64,000 bases of DNA from assembly GCF_003231275.1 (NCBI RefSeq), contig NZ_QKVL01000004.1, forward strand, positions 1-64,000, in the 5' to 3' direction. Every line of letters begins with the position of its first letter. Within the stretch, counting starts at the first letter, position 1. This document shows, piece by piece, positions 32,617-43,829 of this stretch. The stretch is from Pseudomonas huaxiensis (GTDB taxonomy: Bacteria > Pseudomonadota > Gammaproteobacteria > Pseudomonadales > Pseudomonadaceae). Made by a program: the position numbers and the translations under genes. Under the pieces are notes generated by a model. It was not told the DNA's origin and ran no database searches. It saw only the letters and a program-made list of their open reading frames with translations.

Positions 32617-35370
32617 TCAGGCGCTCTGGCGCGCGGCCCAGGTCAGGCGGTCGATGGCCCGTTCCAGTTCGTCCAGCGACTGCGGCGCCTCCGGATCGTC
32701 CTGCTTGAGCAGGGTTTCGCTGCGCTGGCAGGCAGCGCGCAATTGCGGCACGCCACAGTAGCGCGTCGCGCCATTGAGACGGTGGACCCGCTCGATGGTC
32801 GCGGCGCGGTCATCGGCATCGCGGGCGGCACGGATCGCCAGGCGATCGGACTCCAGCGACGCCAGCAACATCGCCAGCATGTCGGCGGCCAGGTCCGGTT
32901 TGCCGGCGGCCAGGCGCAAGCCTTCATCCGGGTCCAGCACCCTCAGTTCGCTGCCGCCGTGGTACGGCTCGGCCTGGCGTTCGGTGCGGTTGAGGCTGAC
33001 CGGCAAACCGGTCCATTTCTGCACCACCTGGGCCAGTTGTCGATCGCTGATCGGCTTGGTCAGGTAGTCATCCATGCCGCTGTGCAGCAAGGCGCGTTTT
33101 TCGTTGGCCATGGCGTGGGCGGTGAGCGCCACGATGGGCAGCGCCTGGCCACCCTGGCCGGCTTCCCAGCGGCGGATCTGCTCGGTGCACTCGCGACCGT
33201 CCATGCCCGGCATCTGCACGTCCATCAGCACCAGGTCGAAGCTGTCCTGCTGCACCGCCTTGATCGCCGAGGCGCCGCAGTCCACGGCGAGCACTTCGGC
33301 GCCGAGGTCTTCCAGCAGAGTCTGCACCAGCAGCAGGTTGGCCGGGTTGTCATCGACGCAGAGCACTTTGGGCAGACGCTGGCCCGGTGGCGCCTTGATC
33401 TCGTTGTTGCTGCGCCGTGGCTGGATGAGTTCCAGCAGCGCCCGGCGCAGTTTGCGCGTGCAGGCCGGCTTGGCGTAGAGCTGGCCGTGGGCGTTGGGCA
33501 GGAAGGGGTGATACAGCGTTTGTTCGGTGGTCGGGCAAAGCACCAGGGCCTGGCAGGCGAAATGCTCAAGACGCTGGATCAACTGGCCTAGCCGCTCCGG
33601 CGGCAAGTCATGCAGGTTGACCCCGAGCACCGCCAGTTCGAACCGCTGGCCGGCGAGCCGCGCGGCCTCGACGCCGCTGAGCAGGTGTTCGGGAGAATTG
33701 AAGGTGGTGACGTTCAGCCCGCAGTCTTCCAGTTGATGCTCAAGGGCTTGAAGTGCCAACTCGTGATTGTCGACGATGGCGGTGCGCCGGCCTTGAAGAA
33801 TCGGCAGCGGCTGGTCTTCGATGGTGTCGCGGGCCTTCGGCAGGTTCAGGCTGACCCAGAACTGCGAGCCTTCGCCCGGCGTGCTGTCGACGCCGATCTC
33901 GCCGCCCATCTGCTCGATCAGGCGCTTGGAAATCACCAGCCCCAGGCCGGTGCCGCCGGGTTGCCGCGACAGCGAGTTGTCGGCCTGGCTGAAGGCCTGG
34001 AACAGCGCCCGCACGTCCTGCGCCGACAGGCCGATGCCGGTGTCCTGGATGCTGATGCGCAGTTGCACGCTGTCGTCGGTTTCGTCTTCGAGCATGGCGC
34101 GGGCGACGATGGTGCCCTCGCGGGTGAACTTGATGGCGTTGCTGACCAGATTGGTGAGGATCTGCTTCAGCCGCAGCGGGTCGCCCACCAGCGACAGCGG
34201 CGTGTCGCGGTAGACCAGGCTGACCAGTTCGAGCTGTTTGGCGTGGGCGGCCGGAGCGAGGATGGTCAGGGTGTCCTGGATCAGGTCACGCAGGTTGAAC
34301 GGGATGCTCTCCAGCACCAGCTTGCCGGCCTCGATCTTCGAGAAGTCGAGAATCTCGTTGATGATGCCGAGCAGGCTGTCGGCGGATTTTTCGATGGTGC
34401 CCAGGTAATCGAGCTGGCGCGGGGTCAGCTCGCTTTTCTGCAACAGGTGGGTAAAACCGAGGATGCCGTTGAGCGGCGTACGGATTTCATGGCTCATGTT
34501 GGCGAGGAATTCGGACTTGATCCGGCTGGCTTCCAGGGCCTCCTTGCGCGCCATGTCCAGCTCGATGTTCTGGATCTCGATGGTTTCCAGGTTCTGCCGC
34601 ACGTCTTCGGTGGCCTGGTCGATGCTGTGTTGCAGTTCTTCGTGGGCGTTGTGCAGGGTCTCGGCCATGCGGTTGATGCCGCCCGCCAGTTCGTCCAGCT
34701 CGTAGCTGCCCATATTCGGCAGGCGCTCTTCCAGGTTGCCGTCCTTGAGCTGGCTGACCGCGTGCTTGATCTGCCCGATCGGGCCATTGATCGCCCGGCT
34801 CATGCGCAGCGCCAGCAGGGTAGTGCCCATCAGTCCGATCAGGATCAACAACAGGCTGGCGAACAGGCTGCGGTAGCCGCGCAGCAGCGTGCCGCCGTGG
34901 GATACCTCGATTTCCACCCAGCCGAGCAAGCGGTCGACTTCCTGGGGTACGGGGTCGTCGGCAAGGTCGCGGTGACGGCCGAACACCGGCAGCAGGTAAC
35001 GGGTCGCATCGCTGCCGGAGCGTTGCAGCAGTTGGGTTCCGCCACCGGCGGGCGGCAGGTTGAGCATGCTCGGGCCGGCGTGGGCCAGGCTACCGCGGTC
35101 TGGGGAGAGGAACGACACCGCACGCACGTCGGGCTGTTCCAGGGTCTGGGTGGCGATGCGCTCCAGTTGCGGACGGTCCTTGCGCGCCAGGGCCGGCGCC
35201 ACCAGTGGGGCCAGGCTCTCGGCGACCATCCGCCCGCGCTGGAGCAGTTGGGTCTGCAATTCGTTTTGTTGCACCCACGTGAAATAGCCGCCCAGTACCA
35301 GCGCCATGGTCGCGGCGGGAACGACGGCCAGCAGCAGTACGCGAGTCCTGATTCCAAAACGATTCAGCAC
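32617..35370 (-). CDS. gacS: Hybrid sensor kinase GacS
   Basis: A 917-residue tripartite kinase that phosphorylates GacA and so drives the small-RNA/RsmA switch for exoproducts and biofilm. Transmembrane helices are at about 11-31 and 168-190, with HAMP after them. Phosphorelay residues: H294 ([12 protein letters not shown]), receiver D717 ([13 protein letters not shown]) and Hpt H863 ([14 protein letters not shown]). A second, degenerate receiver lies between the ATPase domain and D717. No GacA gene is in the window, as is usual. All key residues are intact, so the kinase looks functional. gacS mutants are common in laboratory stocks. Confidence 0.97.
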   Translation of the reverse strand: MLNRFGIRTRVLLLAVVPAATMALVLGGYFTWVQQNELQTQLLQRGRMVAESLAPLVAPALARKDRPQLERIATQTLEQPDVRAVSFLSPDRGSLAHAGPSMLNLPPAGGGTQLLQRSGSDATRYLLPVFGRHRDLADDPVPQEVDRLLGWVEIEVSHGGTLLRGYRSLFASLLLILIGLMGTTLLALRMSRAINGPIGQIKHAVSQLKDGNLEERLPNMGSYELDELAGGINRMAETLHNAHEELQHSIDQATEDVRQNLETIEIQNIELDMARKEALEASRIKSEFLANMSHEIRTPLNGILGFTHLLQKSELTPRQLDYLGTIEKSADSLLGIINEILDFSKIEAGKLVLESIPFNLRDLIQDTLTILAPAAHAKQLELVSLVYRDTPLSLVGDPLRLKQILTNLVSNAIKFTREGTIVARAMLEDETDDSVQLRISIQDTGIGLSAQDVRALFQAFSQADNSLSRQPGGTGLGLVISKRLIEQMGGEIGVDSTPGEGSQFWVSLNLPKARDTIEDQPLPILQGRRTAIVDNHELALQALEHQLEDCGLNVTTFNSPEHLLSGVEAARLAGQRFELAVLGVNLHDLPPERLGQLIQRLEHFACQALVLCPTTEQTLYHPFLPNAHGQLYAKPACTRKLRRALLELIQPRRSNNEIKAPPGQRLPKVLCVDDNPANLLLVQTLLEDLGAEVLAVDCGASAIKAVQQDSFDLVLMDVQMPGMDGRECTEQIRRWEAGQGGQALPIVALTAHAMANEKRALLHSGMDDYLTKPISDRQLAQVVQKWTGLPVSLNRTERQAEPYHGGSELRVLDPDEGLRLAAGKPDLAADMLAMLLASLESDRLAIRAARDADDRAATIERVHRLNGATRYCGVPQLRAACQRSETLLKQDDPEAPQSLDELERAIDRLTWAARQSA

Positions 35371-35573
35371 GCCCGATCTCCTGTGTCTGCGTTGCGCTGG
35401 AGGTTCGCTGTCGGGTTGTACCGACAGGACCAGGGAAGAAAACTACCGCGACTGCCGGTGTATTGCACTTATTTGTCTCTGGTCGGGTGAGCTGGCACTT
35501 CTACCCAGGTCTGGTTGCCTGGGGGAGAGCAATGCTCAATAATCGCGCGATTGAGAATTGCTAGCAGCCGCCA

Positions 35574-36293
35574 ATGAATCCCGCCGTCATCCGCAACCCC
35601 AGCATCCTCGCCATCGAAGACGACCCGGTGCTGGGGGCCTATCTGCACGAGCAACTGGAGCGCAGTGGCTTCCTCGTCACCTGGTGCCGCAACGGTCGTG
35701 ACGGCCTGGAACAGGCGCGCCAGCGGCATTTCGACGTGGTGTTGATGGACATCCTGCTGCCGGGCATGACCGGGCTCGATGCGCTGATGCAGTTGCGCGA
35801 ACGCAGCAGCACCCCGGTGATCATGATGTCGGCGCTGGGCGCCGAGGCGGATCGCATTACCGGGTTTCAGCGCGGCGCCGACGATTACCTTCCCAAGCCG
35901 TTCAGCATGGCCGAGTTGCGCGTGCGTATCGAAGCCATCCTGCGCCGCGTGGCGCTGGAGCGGCGGCATCCACCGGTGGTGGTGCAGGCCGCCGCTGGCG
36001 AGCTGGTGTTCGACGACGAGGCTTGCGATGTGCGTCACGGTGGTCAGGCGGCGGGCCTGACCCCCAGCGAATACCGGTTGCTCGACACTCTGCACCGCAG
36101 CCTCGATGAGGTGCTAAGCAAGGCCTTCCTTTATCAGCATGTTCTGCAGCGTGGCTACGCGCGCCACGACCGCAGCCTGGATATGCATGTCAGCCAGATT
36201 CGCCGCAAGCTCAAGGCCATCGGTTATCACGAGCGGCAGGTCCGCACCGTCTGGGGCCAGGGCTATGTCCTGAGCGCCGGCGAGGATCACTGA
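35574..36293 (+). CDS. OmpR-family response regulator beside gacS
   Basis: A 239-residue regulator with phospho-acceptor D59 (VVLMDILLPGMTG) and a C-terminal winged helix (LTPSEYRLLDTLHR, DMHVSQIRRKLK). It is divergent from gacS and followed immediately by its kinase. The position between gacS and cysM is that of pirR in P. aeruginosa, where PirRS controls the enterobactin receptor PirA. No pirA is present here, so the target is unknown. Confidence 0.9.
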   Translation: MNPAVIRNPSILAIEDDPVLGAYLHEQLERSGFLVTWCRNGRDGLEQARQRHFDVVLMDILLPGMTGLDALMQLRERSSTPVIMMSALGAEADRITGFQRGADDYLPKPFSMAELRVRIEAILRRVALERRHPPVVVQAAAGELVFDDEACDVRHGGQAAGLTPSEYRLLDTLHRSLDEVLSKAFLYQHVLQRGYARHDRSLDMHVSQIRRKLKAIGYHERQVRTVWGQGYVLSAGEDH

Positions 36294-36294
36294 G

Positions 36295-37665
36295 TTGCCC
36301 AATCGACATTCACTGTTCTGGAAACTGGCCATTCTCCTGGTGGGTTTCTGCCTGTTGCTGATCGGTTTGAGCCTGTCCTGGGGCCGGCACATGGAAGTGC
36401 GCAACGCATATCTTGCGCCGCAAGCCCGGGCCCTGCTGGAAGCCTATGCCGCCGAAGCCGAGCAGGCCCTGATCCGCAACGGTACGACCGGCATCGATGC
36501 CTGGCTGACCGACATGCGCGAACGCGAGAGCGGGTTTATCAGCGTGATCGGCCCCGACCTGCAATCGCTGGGCAGCCTGCCGCTGACCGACGCCGAAACC
36601 GAACACCTCACCAACCTGCGTGGCGTGGAGCGTCCGGTCAGCCGTCACTCCACCACCTTGCCCTGGATGCGCGTGCCGTTCCCCGGCGACTCGGCCCTCG
36701 GCAGCCTGGTGATCGAGCTGCCCCAGCGGCTGATTCCCGACCACTGGAACCTGGTGTTCTGGCGGCTGGTCACCAGCGGCCTGATTCCGGGTGTGCTGAC
36801 GTTTCTGTTCTGCGTCGGCCTGTACCGCATGCTGATTCGCCCGCTCCATCAGTTGCGCGACCAGGCCAATGCCTGGCGCGCGGAGCAGTTGACCGCCCGC
36901 GTGGCCAGCGCCACCACCAGCCGTCATGACGAGTTTGGCGAGCTGGGACGCGCCTTCGATGATATGGCCGAGCGCCTGCAAGGCACGGTCACGTTGCAGC
37001 AGCAGTTGCTGCGCGACCTGTCCCATGAACTGCGCACGCCCCTGAGCCGCCTGCAAGTCGCCAGCGACAGCGAGCAGGACCTGCCTGCCCTGCGCGAGCG
37101 GCTGGGGCGGGAAGTGGAGTGCATGCAGCGGCTGGTGGAAGACGCCCTGCAACTGGCCTGGCTGGATGCCGAGCGGGCGCCGCTGGCGTGCGAGCCGATC
37201 GAAGTCCAGGCGCTGTGGGAGATGCTGGTGGAGGATGCCTGCTTCGAGAGCGGCTGGCCGCGTGAGCAATTGCACTGCAGCCTGGATGGCGGCTGCTGGG
37301 TGCTCGGCAACCTCAACAGCCTGGCGCAGGCGCTGGAGAACATCTTGCGCAATGCCATTCGTCATTCGCCCGCCGCAGGCCAGATTCGTCTCGGCGGCCA
37401 GCGCCAGGGCGAGCACTGGCTGCTCTGGCTGGAAGACCAGGGCGGCGGCGTGGATGAGGCGGAACTGGAGCGGATCTTCGCCGCCTTTACCCGGCTCGAT
37501 GGCTCGCGTCCCGGCGACGGCGGCTTCGGCCTGGGCCTGAGCATCGCGCGCAACGCCGTGCAGCGGCAGGGCGGGCGTTTGTGGGCGCAGAACAGCGGGC
37601 GCGGGCTGCGTTTGAACATTCGCCTGCAGGCGGCGAAGCCACCGAGCGCCGATCAGGAGTTATAG
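36295..37665 (+). CDS. Sensor histidine kinase paired with the preceding regulator
   Basis: A 456-residue kinase starting at TTG 36295, one base after the regulator stop; a later ATG would lose the first membrane helix. Transmembrane helices are at about 10-29 and 156-178, followed by HAMP. The phospho-acceptor is H244 in DLSHELRTPLSRLQ. The ATPase motifs are ALENILRNAIRHS, EDQGGGVD and GFGLGLSIARNAV. It occupies the PirS position. The weak TTG start may lower kinase levels relative to the regulator. Confidence 0.9.
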   Translation: MPNRHSLFWKLAILLVGFCLLLIGLSLSWGRHMEVRNAYLAPQARALLEAYAAEAEQALIRNGTTGIDAWLTDMRERESGFISVIGPDLQSLGSLPLTDAETEHLTNLRGVERPVSRHSTTLPWMRVPFPGDSALGSLVIELPQRLIPDHWNLVFWRLVTSGLIPGVLTFLFCVGLYRMLIRPLHQLRDQANAWRAEQLTARVASATTSRHDEFGELGRAFDDMAERLQGTVTLQQQLLRDLSHELRTPLSRLQVASDSEQDLPALRERLGREVECMQRLVEDALQLAWLDAERAPLACEPIEVQALWEMLVEDACFESGWPREQLHCSLDGGCWVLGNLNSLAQALENILRNAIRHSPAAGQIRLGGQRQGEHWLLWLEDQGGGVDEAELERIFAAFTRLDGSRPGDGGFGLGLSIARNAVQRQGGRLWAQNSGRGLRLNIRLQAAKPPSADQEL

Positions 37666-37759
37666 CTATCTGCTATAAGCCCCGCACATTGCGTGATATG
37701 GAGCCGGGCGGATTGCCGGTATGATAGGCGACCCCGGCAGTCTGGATTGCGAAAACGCC

Positions 37760-38662
37760 ATGACCTTGCAGTACCCCACCATCGCCGATTGCGTCGGCAA
37801 CACCCCCCTGGTTCGCTTGCAACGCATGGCGGGCGACACCAGCAATACCCTCCTGTTGAAACTCGAAGGCAACAACCCGGCGGGTTCGGTCAAGGACCGT
37901 CCGGCGCTGTCGATGATCACCCGTGCCGAGCTGCGCGGTCAGATCAAGCCGGGCGATACCCTGATCGAGGCCACTTCGGGCAACACCGGCATTGCGTTGG
38001 CGATGGCGGCGGCGATCAAGGGCTACAAGATGATCCTGATCATGCCCGACAACTCCAGTGCCGAACGCAAGGCCGCGATGACCGCCTACGGCGCCGAGCT
38101 GATCCTGGTCAGCAAGGAAGAGGGCATGGAGGGGGCTCGCGACCTGGCCGAGCGTCTGCGCGATGAAGGCCGCGGCCTGGTCCTGGACCAGTTCGGCAAC
38201 GGCGACAATCCCGAGGCCCATTACGTCAGTACCGGCCCGGAGATCTGGCGCCAGACGGAAGGCGGCATCACCCACTTCGTCAGTTCCATGGGCACCACCG
38301 GCACCATCATGGGTTGCTCGCGGTACCTCAAGGAGCAGAACCCGAACATCCAGATCGTCGGCCTGCAACCGATGGAAGGCTCGGCGATCCCGGGCATCCG
38401 TCGCTGGCCCCACGAATACCTGCCTTCGATCTTCGAGGCCGAGCGTGTTGACCGCGTGGTTGACATGGCCCAGAGCGAAGCCGAGGAAACCACCCGCCGC
38501 CTGGCACGCGAAGAGGGCATTTTCTGCGGCGTGTCTTCCGGTGGGGCGGTGGCGGCGATGCTGCGCCTGTCCCGCGAAGTGGAAAACGCGGTGATGGTGG
38601 CGATCATCTGTGACCGTGGCGACCGCTATCTGTCGACCGGCATTTTCGACGCGGATCGCTGA
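37760..38662 (+). CDS. cysM: Cysteine synthase B (O-acetylserine sulfhydrylase)
   Basis: A 300-residue PLP enzyme making cysteine from O-acetylserine and sulfide or thiosulfate. Catalytic K45 is in [11 protein letters not shown], and the phosphate/substrate loop TSGNTG is at residues 71-76. [10 protein letters not shown] near the C-terminus contacts the PLP ring. Start at ATG 37760 ([11 protein letters not shown]). It overlaps the rlmD start by one base (TGATG). Confidence 0.95.
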   Translation: MTLQYPTIADCVGNTPLVRLQRMAGDTSNTLLLKLEGNNPAGSVKDRPALSMITRAELRGQIKPGDTLIEATSGNTGIALAMAAAIKGYKMILIMPDNSSAERKAAMTAYGAELILVSKEEGMEGARDLAERLRDEGRGLVLDQFGNGDNPEAHYVSTGPEIWRQTEGGITHFVSSMGTTGTIMGCSRYLKEQNPNIQIVGLQPMEGSAIPGIRRWPHEYLPSIFEAERVDRVVDMAQSEAEETTRRLAREEGIFCGVSSGGAVAAMLRLSREVENAVMVAIICDRGDRYLSTGIFDADR

Positions 38663-40029
38663 TGTCCAAAGCCAAACGTAACGGCGGCCTGCGCTTCCAG
38701 CCGGCCGGCGGTAGCCGCACGCCCCAGGTTCCTGCGGGCAAGAAACAGCGCCTGACGATCGAGCGCCTGGCCGGGGATGGCCGTGGCATCGCCTTCTTCG
38801 AAGGCCGCACCTGGTTCGTCAGTGGTGCGCTGGCCGGCGAAGAGGTCGAGGCGCGTGTGCTCAATGCCCACGGCAAGGTGGTCGAGGCGCGCCTGGAGCG
38901 GGTCTTCAGTCCGAGCCCGCTGCGCCGCGAGGCGCCGTGCCGGCACTTCGCCCGTTGCGGCGGCTGCAACCTGCAACACCTGCCCCATGCCGACCAGCTC
39001 GATCTCAAACAGCGCCTGCTCGCCGAGCAGTTGCAGCGGGTCGCTGGCGTCGTGCCGGAGCAATGGGCCGCGCCGCTGAGTGGGCCGGAATTCGGCTACC
39101 GCCGCCGTGCACGGGTGGCGGTGCGCTGGGATCAACGCGCGGCGAAGCTGGAAGTTGGTTTCCGCGCTGAAGCCAGTCAGGACATCGTTGCCATCGAAGA
39201 CTGCCCGGTGCTGGTACAGCCCTTGCAGTCGGTGATGCGTCACCTGCCGATGCTGTTGCAGAGTCTGGACAAGCCACGGGTGGTCGGGCACGTCGAGCTC
39301 TTCGCCGGTACCGCGCTGGCCATGCTGGTGCGCCACACCGCTGCGCTGGCCGACGCTGATCTGGCGCGCCTGCGGGCGTTCTGTAGTGAGGCGGGTGTAC
39401 AACTCTGGCTGCAAGGCGAGGGCGAACCTGCTCCGGTAGAGTCGGATGCATCCCTGGGCTTTGTCCTGGAGCCGTGGAAGCTGGAGCTGGCGTATCGGCC
39501 CGGTGACTTCGTTCAGGTCAATGCCGGGGTCAATACGGCGATGATCGAACAAGCCCTGGACTGGCTCGCGGTGCAACCTGACGAGCGGGTTCTGGACTTG
39601 TTCTGCGGCCTCGGCAATTTCGCCCTGCCGCTGGCGCAGCAGGCCGCTGAAGTGGTGGCGGTGGAAGGTGTGCAGGTGATGGTCGACCGCGCCGCGGCCA
39701 ATGCCCGTAGCAACAATTTGAATAATGTTCGCTTTTTTCAGGCGGATTTATCCCAACCCTTGAGTGCGTCTGGTTGGGCGGCCGAGGGGTTTTCTGCGGT
39801 ACTCTTGGATCCACCTCGGGACGGTGCCTACGAAGCGGTGAGAAATATCGCCGCACTGGGTGCAAAAAGGCTGGTCTATGTGTCGTGCAATCCGGCGACC
39901 CTGGCCCGCGATACGCTCGAGTTGGTCAAGCAGGGTTACCGGTTAAAAAGGGCCGGGATCCTCGACATGTTTCCGCAGACCGCGCATGTCGAGGCCATGG
40001 CGTTGTTCGAGGTGGATCAGCGTCGCTGA
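38662..40029 (+). CDS. rlmD: 23S rRNA (uracil-1939-C5)-methyltransferase RlmD
   Basis: A 455-residue enzyme with an N-terminal TRAM domain (residues about 28-80). The 4Fe-4S cluster ligands are C93, C99, C102 ([10 protein letters not shown]) and C181 (EDCPV). The SAM motif is [10 protein letters not shown] near 311, and the nucleophile C409 is in [13 protein letters not shown]. It is co-transcribed with cysM by overlap and followed by relA after 88 nt, an arrangement conserved in pseudomonads. Confidence 0.95.
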   Translation: MSKAKRNGGLRFQPAGGSRTPQVPAGKKQRLTIERLAGDGRGIAFFEGRTWFVSGALAGEEVEARVLNAHGKVVEARLERVFSPSPLRREAPCRHFARCGGCNLQHLPHADQLDLKQRLLAEQLQRVAGVVPEQWAAPLSGPEFGYRRRARVAVRWDQRAAKLEVGFRAEASQDIVAIEDCPVLVQPLQSVMRHLPMLLQSLDKPRVVGHVELFAGTALAMLVRHTAALADADLARLRAFCSEAGVQLWLQGEGEPAPVESDASLGFVLEPWKLELAYRPGDFVQVNAGVNTAMIEQALDWLAVQPDERVLDLFCGLGNFALPLAQQAAEVVAVEGVQVMVDRAAANARSNNLNNVRFFQADLSQPLSASGWAAEGFSAVLLDPPRDGAYEAVRNIAALGAKRLVYVSCNPATLARDTLELVKQGYRLKRAGILDMFPQTAHVEAMALFEVDQRR

Positions 40030-40117
40030 TCGCCCGGTGTGCGTTCTCTGATCTGGCGGAACGGCACCCGTGTTTTCAAGCGCATCACGGATGCGCTGTA
40101 GGGAAAGGTAAACAAAG

Positions 40118-42358
40118 ATGGTACAGGTGAGAGTGCACCAGCCGGTCAACACCGACGGCAGTATCAATCTCGATGCATGGCTGGATCATGTGGTCAGCGT
40201 CGACGCGGCGCTGGACCGGCAAGCCCTCAAGGTTGCCTGCGAGTTCGCGCTGGACGTCGAGAAGAAGGGCAACCAGGCGAAGCATTCCTGGGCCGACGGC
40301 ACCTCGAGCTTCCAGGCTGGCCTGGAGATCGCCGAGATCCTCGCCGACCTCAAGCTTGACCAGGACTCGCTGGTTGCCGCGGTGATCTATCGCGCGGTGC
40401 GCGAAGGCAGGACCACCCTGGCCGAAGTCGGCCAGCGTTTCGGCGCGGTGGTGGCCAAGCTGGTCGATGGCGTGCTGCGCATGGCGGCCATCACCGACAG
40501 TCTCAACCCGCGCCATTCGCTGGTGCTGGGCTCCCAGGCACAGGTGGAAAACCTGCGCAAGATGCTTGTGGCCATGGTCGACGACGTCCGGGTCGCACTG
40601 ATCAAGCTGGCCGAGCGGACCTGCGCGATCCGCGCAGTGAAAGGCGCCGATGACGAGAAACGCAACCGGGTCGCCCGCGAAGTCTTCGACATCTATGCGC
40701 CGCTTGCCCATCGACTGGGCATCGGCCATATCAAGTGGGAGCTGGAAGACTTGTCCTTCCGCTACCTCGAGCCGGAGCAATACAAACAGATCGCCAAGTT
40801 GCTGCACGAGCGGCGGCTGGATCGCGAGCGCTTCATCAGCGACGTGATGAGCCAGTTGCAGAACGAGCTGCTGGCCACCGGGGTCAAGGCCGACATCAGC
40901 GGCCGGGCCAAGCACATCTACTCGATCTGGCGCAAAATGCAGCGCAAGGGCCTGGAGTTCAGCCAGATCTACGACGTGCGCGCGGTGCGCGTGCTGGTCC
41001 CGGAAATGCGCGACTGCTACACCGCGCTCGGGATCGTCCACACCCTCTGGCGACACATTCCCAAGGAATTCGACGACTACATCGCCAACCCCAAGGAGAA
41101 CGGCTACCGCTCGCTGCATACAGCGGTGATCGGCCCTGAGGGCAAGGTGCTGGAAGTGCAGATCCGCACCCATTCCATGCACGAGGAAGCCGAACTCGGC
41201 GTCTGCGCGCACTGGCGCTACAAGGGCACCGACGTCAAGTCCGGCTCCAACCACTACGAAGAGAAAATCTCCTGGCTGCGTCAGGTGCTGGAGTGGCACG
41301 AGGAACTGGGCGACATCGGCGGCCTCGCCGAGCAACTGCGGGTCGATATCGAGCCTGACCGGGTCTACGTGTTCACCCCCGATGGCCACGCCATCGACCT
41401 GCCCAAGGGCGCCACGCCGCTGGACTTCGCCTACCGCGTACACACCGAGATCGGCCACAACTGCCGTGGCGCCAAGATCAACGGGCGCATCGTGCCGCTC
41501 AACTACAGCCTGCAGACCGGCGAGCAGGTCGAGATCATCACCAGCAAGCACGGTAACCCGAGCCGCGACTGGCTGAACTCGAACCTCGGCTACGTCACCA
41601 CTTCGCGGGCGCGGGCGAAGATCGTCCATTGGTTCAAGCTGCAGGCCCGCGACCAGAACGTCGCTGCCGGCAAGACCCTGCTCGAACGCGAACTGAGTCG
41701 CCTCGGCTTGCCGCAGGTGGACTTCGAACGGCTGGCCGAGAAGGCCAACCTCAAGGCTGCCGAAGACATGTTCGCGTCCCTCGGTGCCGGTGACCTGCGC
41801 CTGGCCCATCTGGTCAACGCGGCGCAGCAACTGGTCGAGCCGGAGCGCATCGAAGAAGTCGAACTGATCACCCGCAAGGCCACCGGCTACAAGCCCGGCA
41901 AGCGCGGCGACATCCAGATCCAGGGCGTCGGCAACCTGCTGACGCAGATGGCCGGTTGCTGCCAGCCGTTGCCCGGCGACGCAATCGTTGGCTACATCAC
42001 CCAAGGCCGCGGCGTGACCATCCACCGTCAGGACTGCGCCTCGGTGCTGCAACTGTCCGGGCGCGAGCCGGAGCGGATCATTCAGGTCAGCTGGGGTCCG
42101 GTGCCGGTGCAAACCTACCCGGTGGATATCGTCATTCGTGCCTACGACCGTCCGGGCTTGCTGCGTGACGTCTCCCAGGTCCTGCTCAACGAGCGGATCA
42201 ACGTACTGGCGGTGAATACCCGCTCGAACAAGGAAGACAACACCGCGCTGATGTCGCTGACCATCGAGATCCCCGGCCTGGACGCCCTCGGGCGCTTGCT
42301 CGGGCGCATCTCGCAGTTGCCGAACATCATCGAGACCCGCCGCAACCGCACGCCTTGA
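40118..42358 (+). CDS. relA: GTP pyrophosphokinase RelA ((p)ppGpp synthetase I)
   Basis: A 746-residue stringent-response synthetase activated by uncharged tRNA on ribosomes. The N-terminal hydrolase-like domain lacks the HD motif (VAAVIYRAVREGR in its place), so it is expected to be synthetase-only. Synthetase motifs are RAKHIYSIWRKM, YDVRAVRVLV and ENGYRSLHTAV. The TGS domain (about 400-465) is followed by a zinc-finger region (MAGCCQP) and a C-terminal ACT domain. It has its own gap and ribosome binding site (GGGAAAGG). Confidence 0.97.
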   Translation: MVQVRVHQPVNTDGSINLDAWLDHVVSVDAALDRQALKVACEFALDVEKKGNQAKHSWADGTSSFQAGLEIAEILADLKLDQDSLVAAVIYRAVREGRTTLAEVGQRFGAVVAKLVDGVLRMAAITDSLNPRHSLVLGSQAQVENLRKMLVAMVDDVRVALIKLAERTCAIRAVKGADDEKRNRVAREVFDIYAPLAHRLGIGHIKWELEDLSFRYLEPEQYKQIAKLLHERRLDRERFISDVMSQLQNELLATGVKADISGRAKHIYSIWRKMQRKGLEFSQIYDVRAVRVLVPEMRDCYTALGIVHTLWRHIPKEFDDYIANPKENGYRSLHTAVIGPEGKVLEVQIRTHSMHEEAELGVCAHWRYKGTDVKSGSNHYEEKISWLRQVLEWHEELGDIGGLAEQLRVDIEPDRVYVFTPDGHAIDLPKGATPLDFAYRVHTEIGHNCRGAKINGRIVPLNYSLQTGEQVEIITSKHGNPSRDWLNSNLGYVTTSRARAKIVHWFKLQARDQNVAAGKTLLERELSRLGLPQVDFERLAEKANLKAAEDMFASLGAGDLRLAHLVNAAQQLVEPERIEEVELITRKATGYKPGKRGDIQIQGVGNLLTQMAGCCQPLPGDAIVGYITQGRGVTIHRQDCASVLQLSGREPERIIQVSWGPVPVQTYPVDIVIRAYDRPGLLRDVSQVLLNERINVLAVNTRSNKEDNTALMSLTIEIPGLDALGRLLGRISQLPNIIETRRNRTP

Positions 42359-42424
42359 TACCCGCCGCCCGCTCTGGAGACCGGGGCGGGCGGTGAGGTT
42401 TTATCTGCCAGACGAGAGCCGACG

Positions 42425-43255
42425 ATGTACACCCTGGACGATCTGCTGCACCTCATGGCCCGCCTGCGCGACCCGCAATACGGCTGCCCGTGGGACCTCA
42501 AACAGAATTATGCGAGCATCGTCCCGCACACCCTCGAAGAAGCCTATGAAGTGGCCGATGCCATCGAGCGCGGTGACTTCGAGCACCTGCAGGGCGAGCT
42601 CGGCGACCTGCTGTTCCAGGTGGTCTATTACAGCCAACTGGCGCGGGAGGAAGGGCGTTTCGAATTTGCCGGGGTGATCGACAGCATCACCCGCAAGCTG
42701 ATCCGCCGTCACCCTCATGTCTTCCCCACCGGCGAGCTGTATGCGCCGCTGGACACCCCGTTGCTGGATGAAGAACAGGTCAAGCAACGCTGGGAAGAAA
42801 TCAAGGCCGAGGAGCGCGCCGAGAAAAGCGTGCCCGAGCAGCTTTCCCTGCTCGACGATGTGCCGGCGGCGCTGCCGGCCTTGTCCCGCGCGGCCAAGTT
42901 GCAGAAGCGCGCGGCTCAGGTCGGTTTCGACTGGCCGGGACCGCTGCCGGTGCTGGACAAGGTCCGCGAAGAACTGGACGAAGTGCTCGAAGCCATGGCT
43001 GACGGAGACGCGGCGGCGATGGCCGACGAGGTCGGCGACCTGCTGTTCGCCACCGTCAACCTGGCTCGGCACCTGAAGCTCGATCCGGAAAACGCCCTGC
43101 GTGGCGCCAACGCCAAGTTCGAACGACGCTTCCGTTTTATCGAGCAGGCATTGCGCGACATAGGTCGTCCGATTGAAGATTGCACCCTCGAAGACTTGGA
43201 CGCGCTCTGGGGCGAAGCCAAGCGTCAGGAAAAGAACCTGCCCAGCTGCGGCTGA
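42425..43255 (+). CDS. mazG: Nucleoside triphosphate pyrophosphohydrolase MazG
   Basis: A 276-residue protein with two MazG modules. The N-terminal one has the acidic helix EEAYEVADAIERGD and ELGDLLFQVV; the C-terminal one has KVREELDEVLEAM and DEVGDLLFATVNLARHL. These EExxE/ExxD clusters bind Mg2+ and hydrolyse NTPs. In E. coli MazG lowers ppGpp, so the position next to relA is functionally sensible. It is 66 nt after relA. Confidence 0.95.
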   Translation: MYTLDDLLHLMARLRDPQYGCPWDLKQNYASIVPHTLEEAYEVADAIERGDFEHLQGELGDLLFQVVYYSQLAREEGRFEFAGVIDSITRKLIRRHPHVFPTGELYAPLDTPLLDEEQVKQRWEEIKAEERAEKSVPEQLSLLDDVPAALPALSRAAKLQKRAAQVGFDWPGPLPVLDKVREELDEVLEAMADGDAAAMADEVGDLLFATVNLARHLKLDPENALRGANAKFERRFRFIEQALRDIGRPIEDCTLEDLDALWGEAKRQEKNLPSCG

Positions 43256-43283
43256 GCTGTTTGCATTAAGTGAGTGAACATCA

Positions 43284-43823
43284 ATGAGCCTTTCCCTTCG
43301 CGACCAATTGCTCAAAGCCGGTCTGGTCAACCAGAAGCAGGTCAAGCAGGTCAATAAAGACCAGAAGAAACAGAAACGCCTGGAGCAAAAAGGCCAGGTC
43401 GAGGTCGACGACAGCCAGCAGCGTCTGGCCAAGGACGCGATGGCCGAGAAGGCCGCGCGTGACCAGGAACTCAACCGCCAGCAGCAGGAGAAGGCCGAGC
43501 AGAAGGCCCGTGCCGCGCAGGTCAAGCAATTGATCGACGTGTCCCGCTTGCCGAAGTTGAACACCGAGGACTACTACAACTTCGTCGACGACAAGAAGGT
43601 CAAGCGCATCGCGGTCAACGCCCTGGTGCGCAGCAAGCTGAGCAGTGGCTCGCTGGCCATCGTCGCCCATGGCGGCGGTTACGAGATCATCCCGCGGGAA
43701 GCGGCGGTGAAGATCCAGGAGCGCGATCCCCAGCGCATCCTGTTGCTCAACACCCAGGTGGAAGAACCGGATGCCGACGATCCGTACGCCGCCTACGTCA
43801 TCCCGGACGACCTGATGTGGTAA
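43284..43823 (+). CDS. DUF2058-family protein
   Basis: A 179-residue protein. The N-terminal 85 residues are a highly charged Lys/Gln/Glu-rich coiled coil (QVNKDQKKQKRLEQKGQ). The C-terminal globular part reads DYYNFVDDKKVKRIAVNA and AIVAHGGGYEIIPREAA. DUF2058 (YaiL-like) proteins have an unclear role, possibly nucleoprotein or polysome association. It follows mazG by 28 nt and is the last gene before a terminator. Confidence 0.88.
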   Translation: MSLSLRDQLLKAGLVNQKQVKQVNKDQKKQKRLEQKGQVEVDDSQQRLAKDAMAEKAARDQELNRQQQEKAEQKARAAQVKQLIDVSRLPKLNTEDYYNFVDDKKVKRIAVNALVRSKLSSGSLAIVAHGGGYEIIPREAAVKIQERDPQRILLLNTQVEEPDADDPYAAYVIPDDLMW

Positions 43824-43829
43824 CAACGA

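Noticed and set aside
33610..35490. A 626-codon frame antisense to gacS
   Set aside because: Shadow of gacS, with Gln/Val/Gly-rich translated sequence and no family pattern.
40085..42112. A 675-codon frame antisense to relA
   Set aside because: Shadow of relA; no domain or ribosome binding site.
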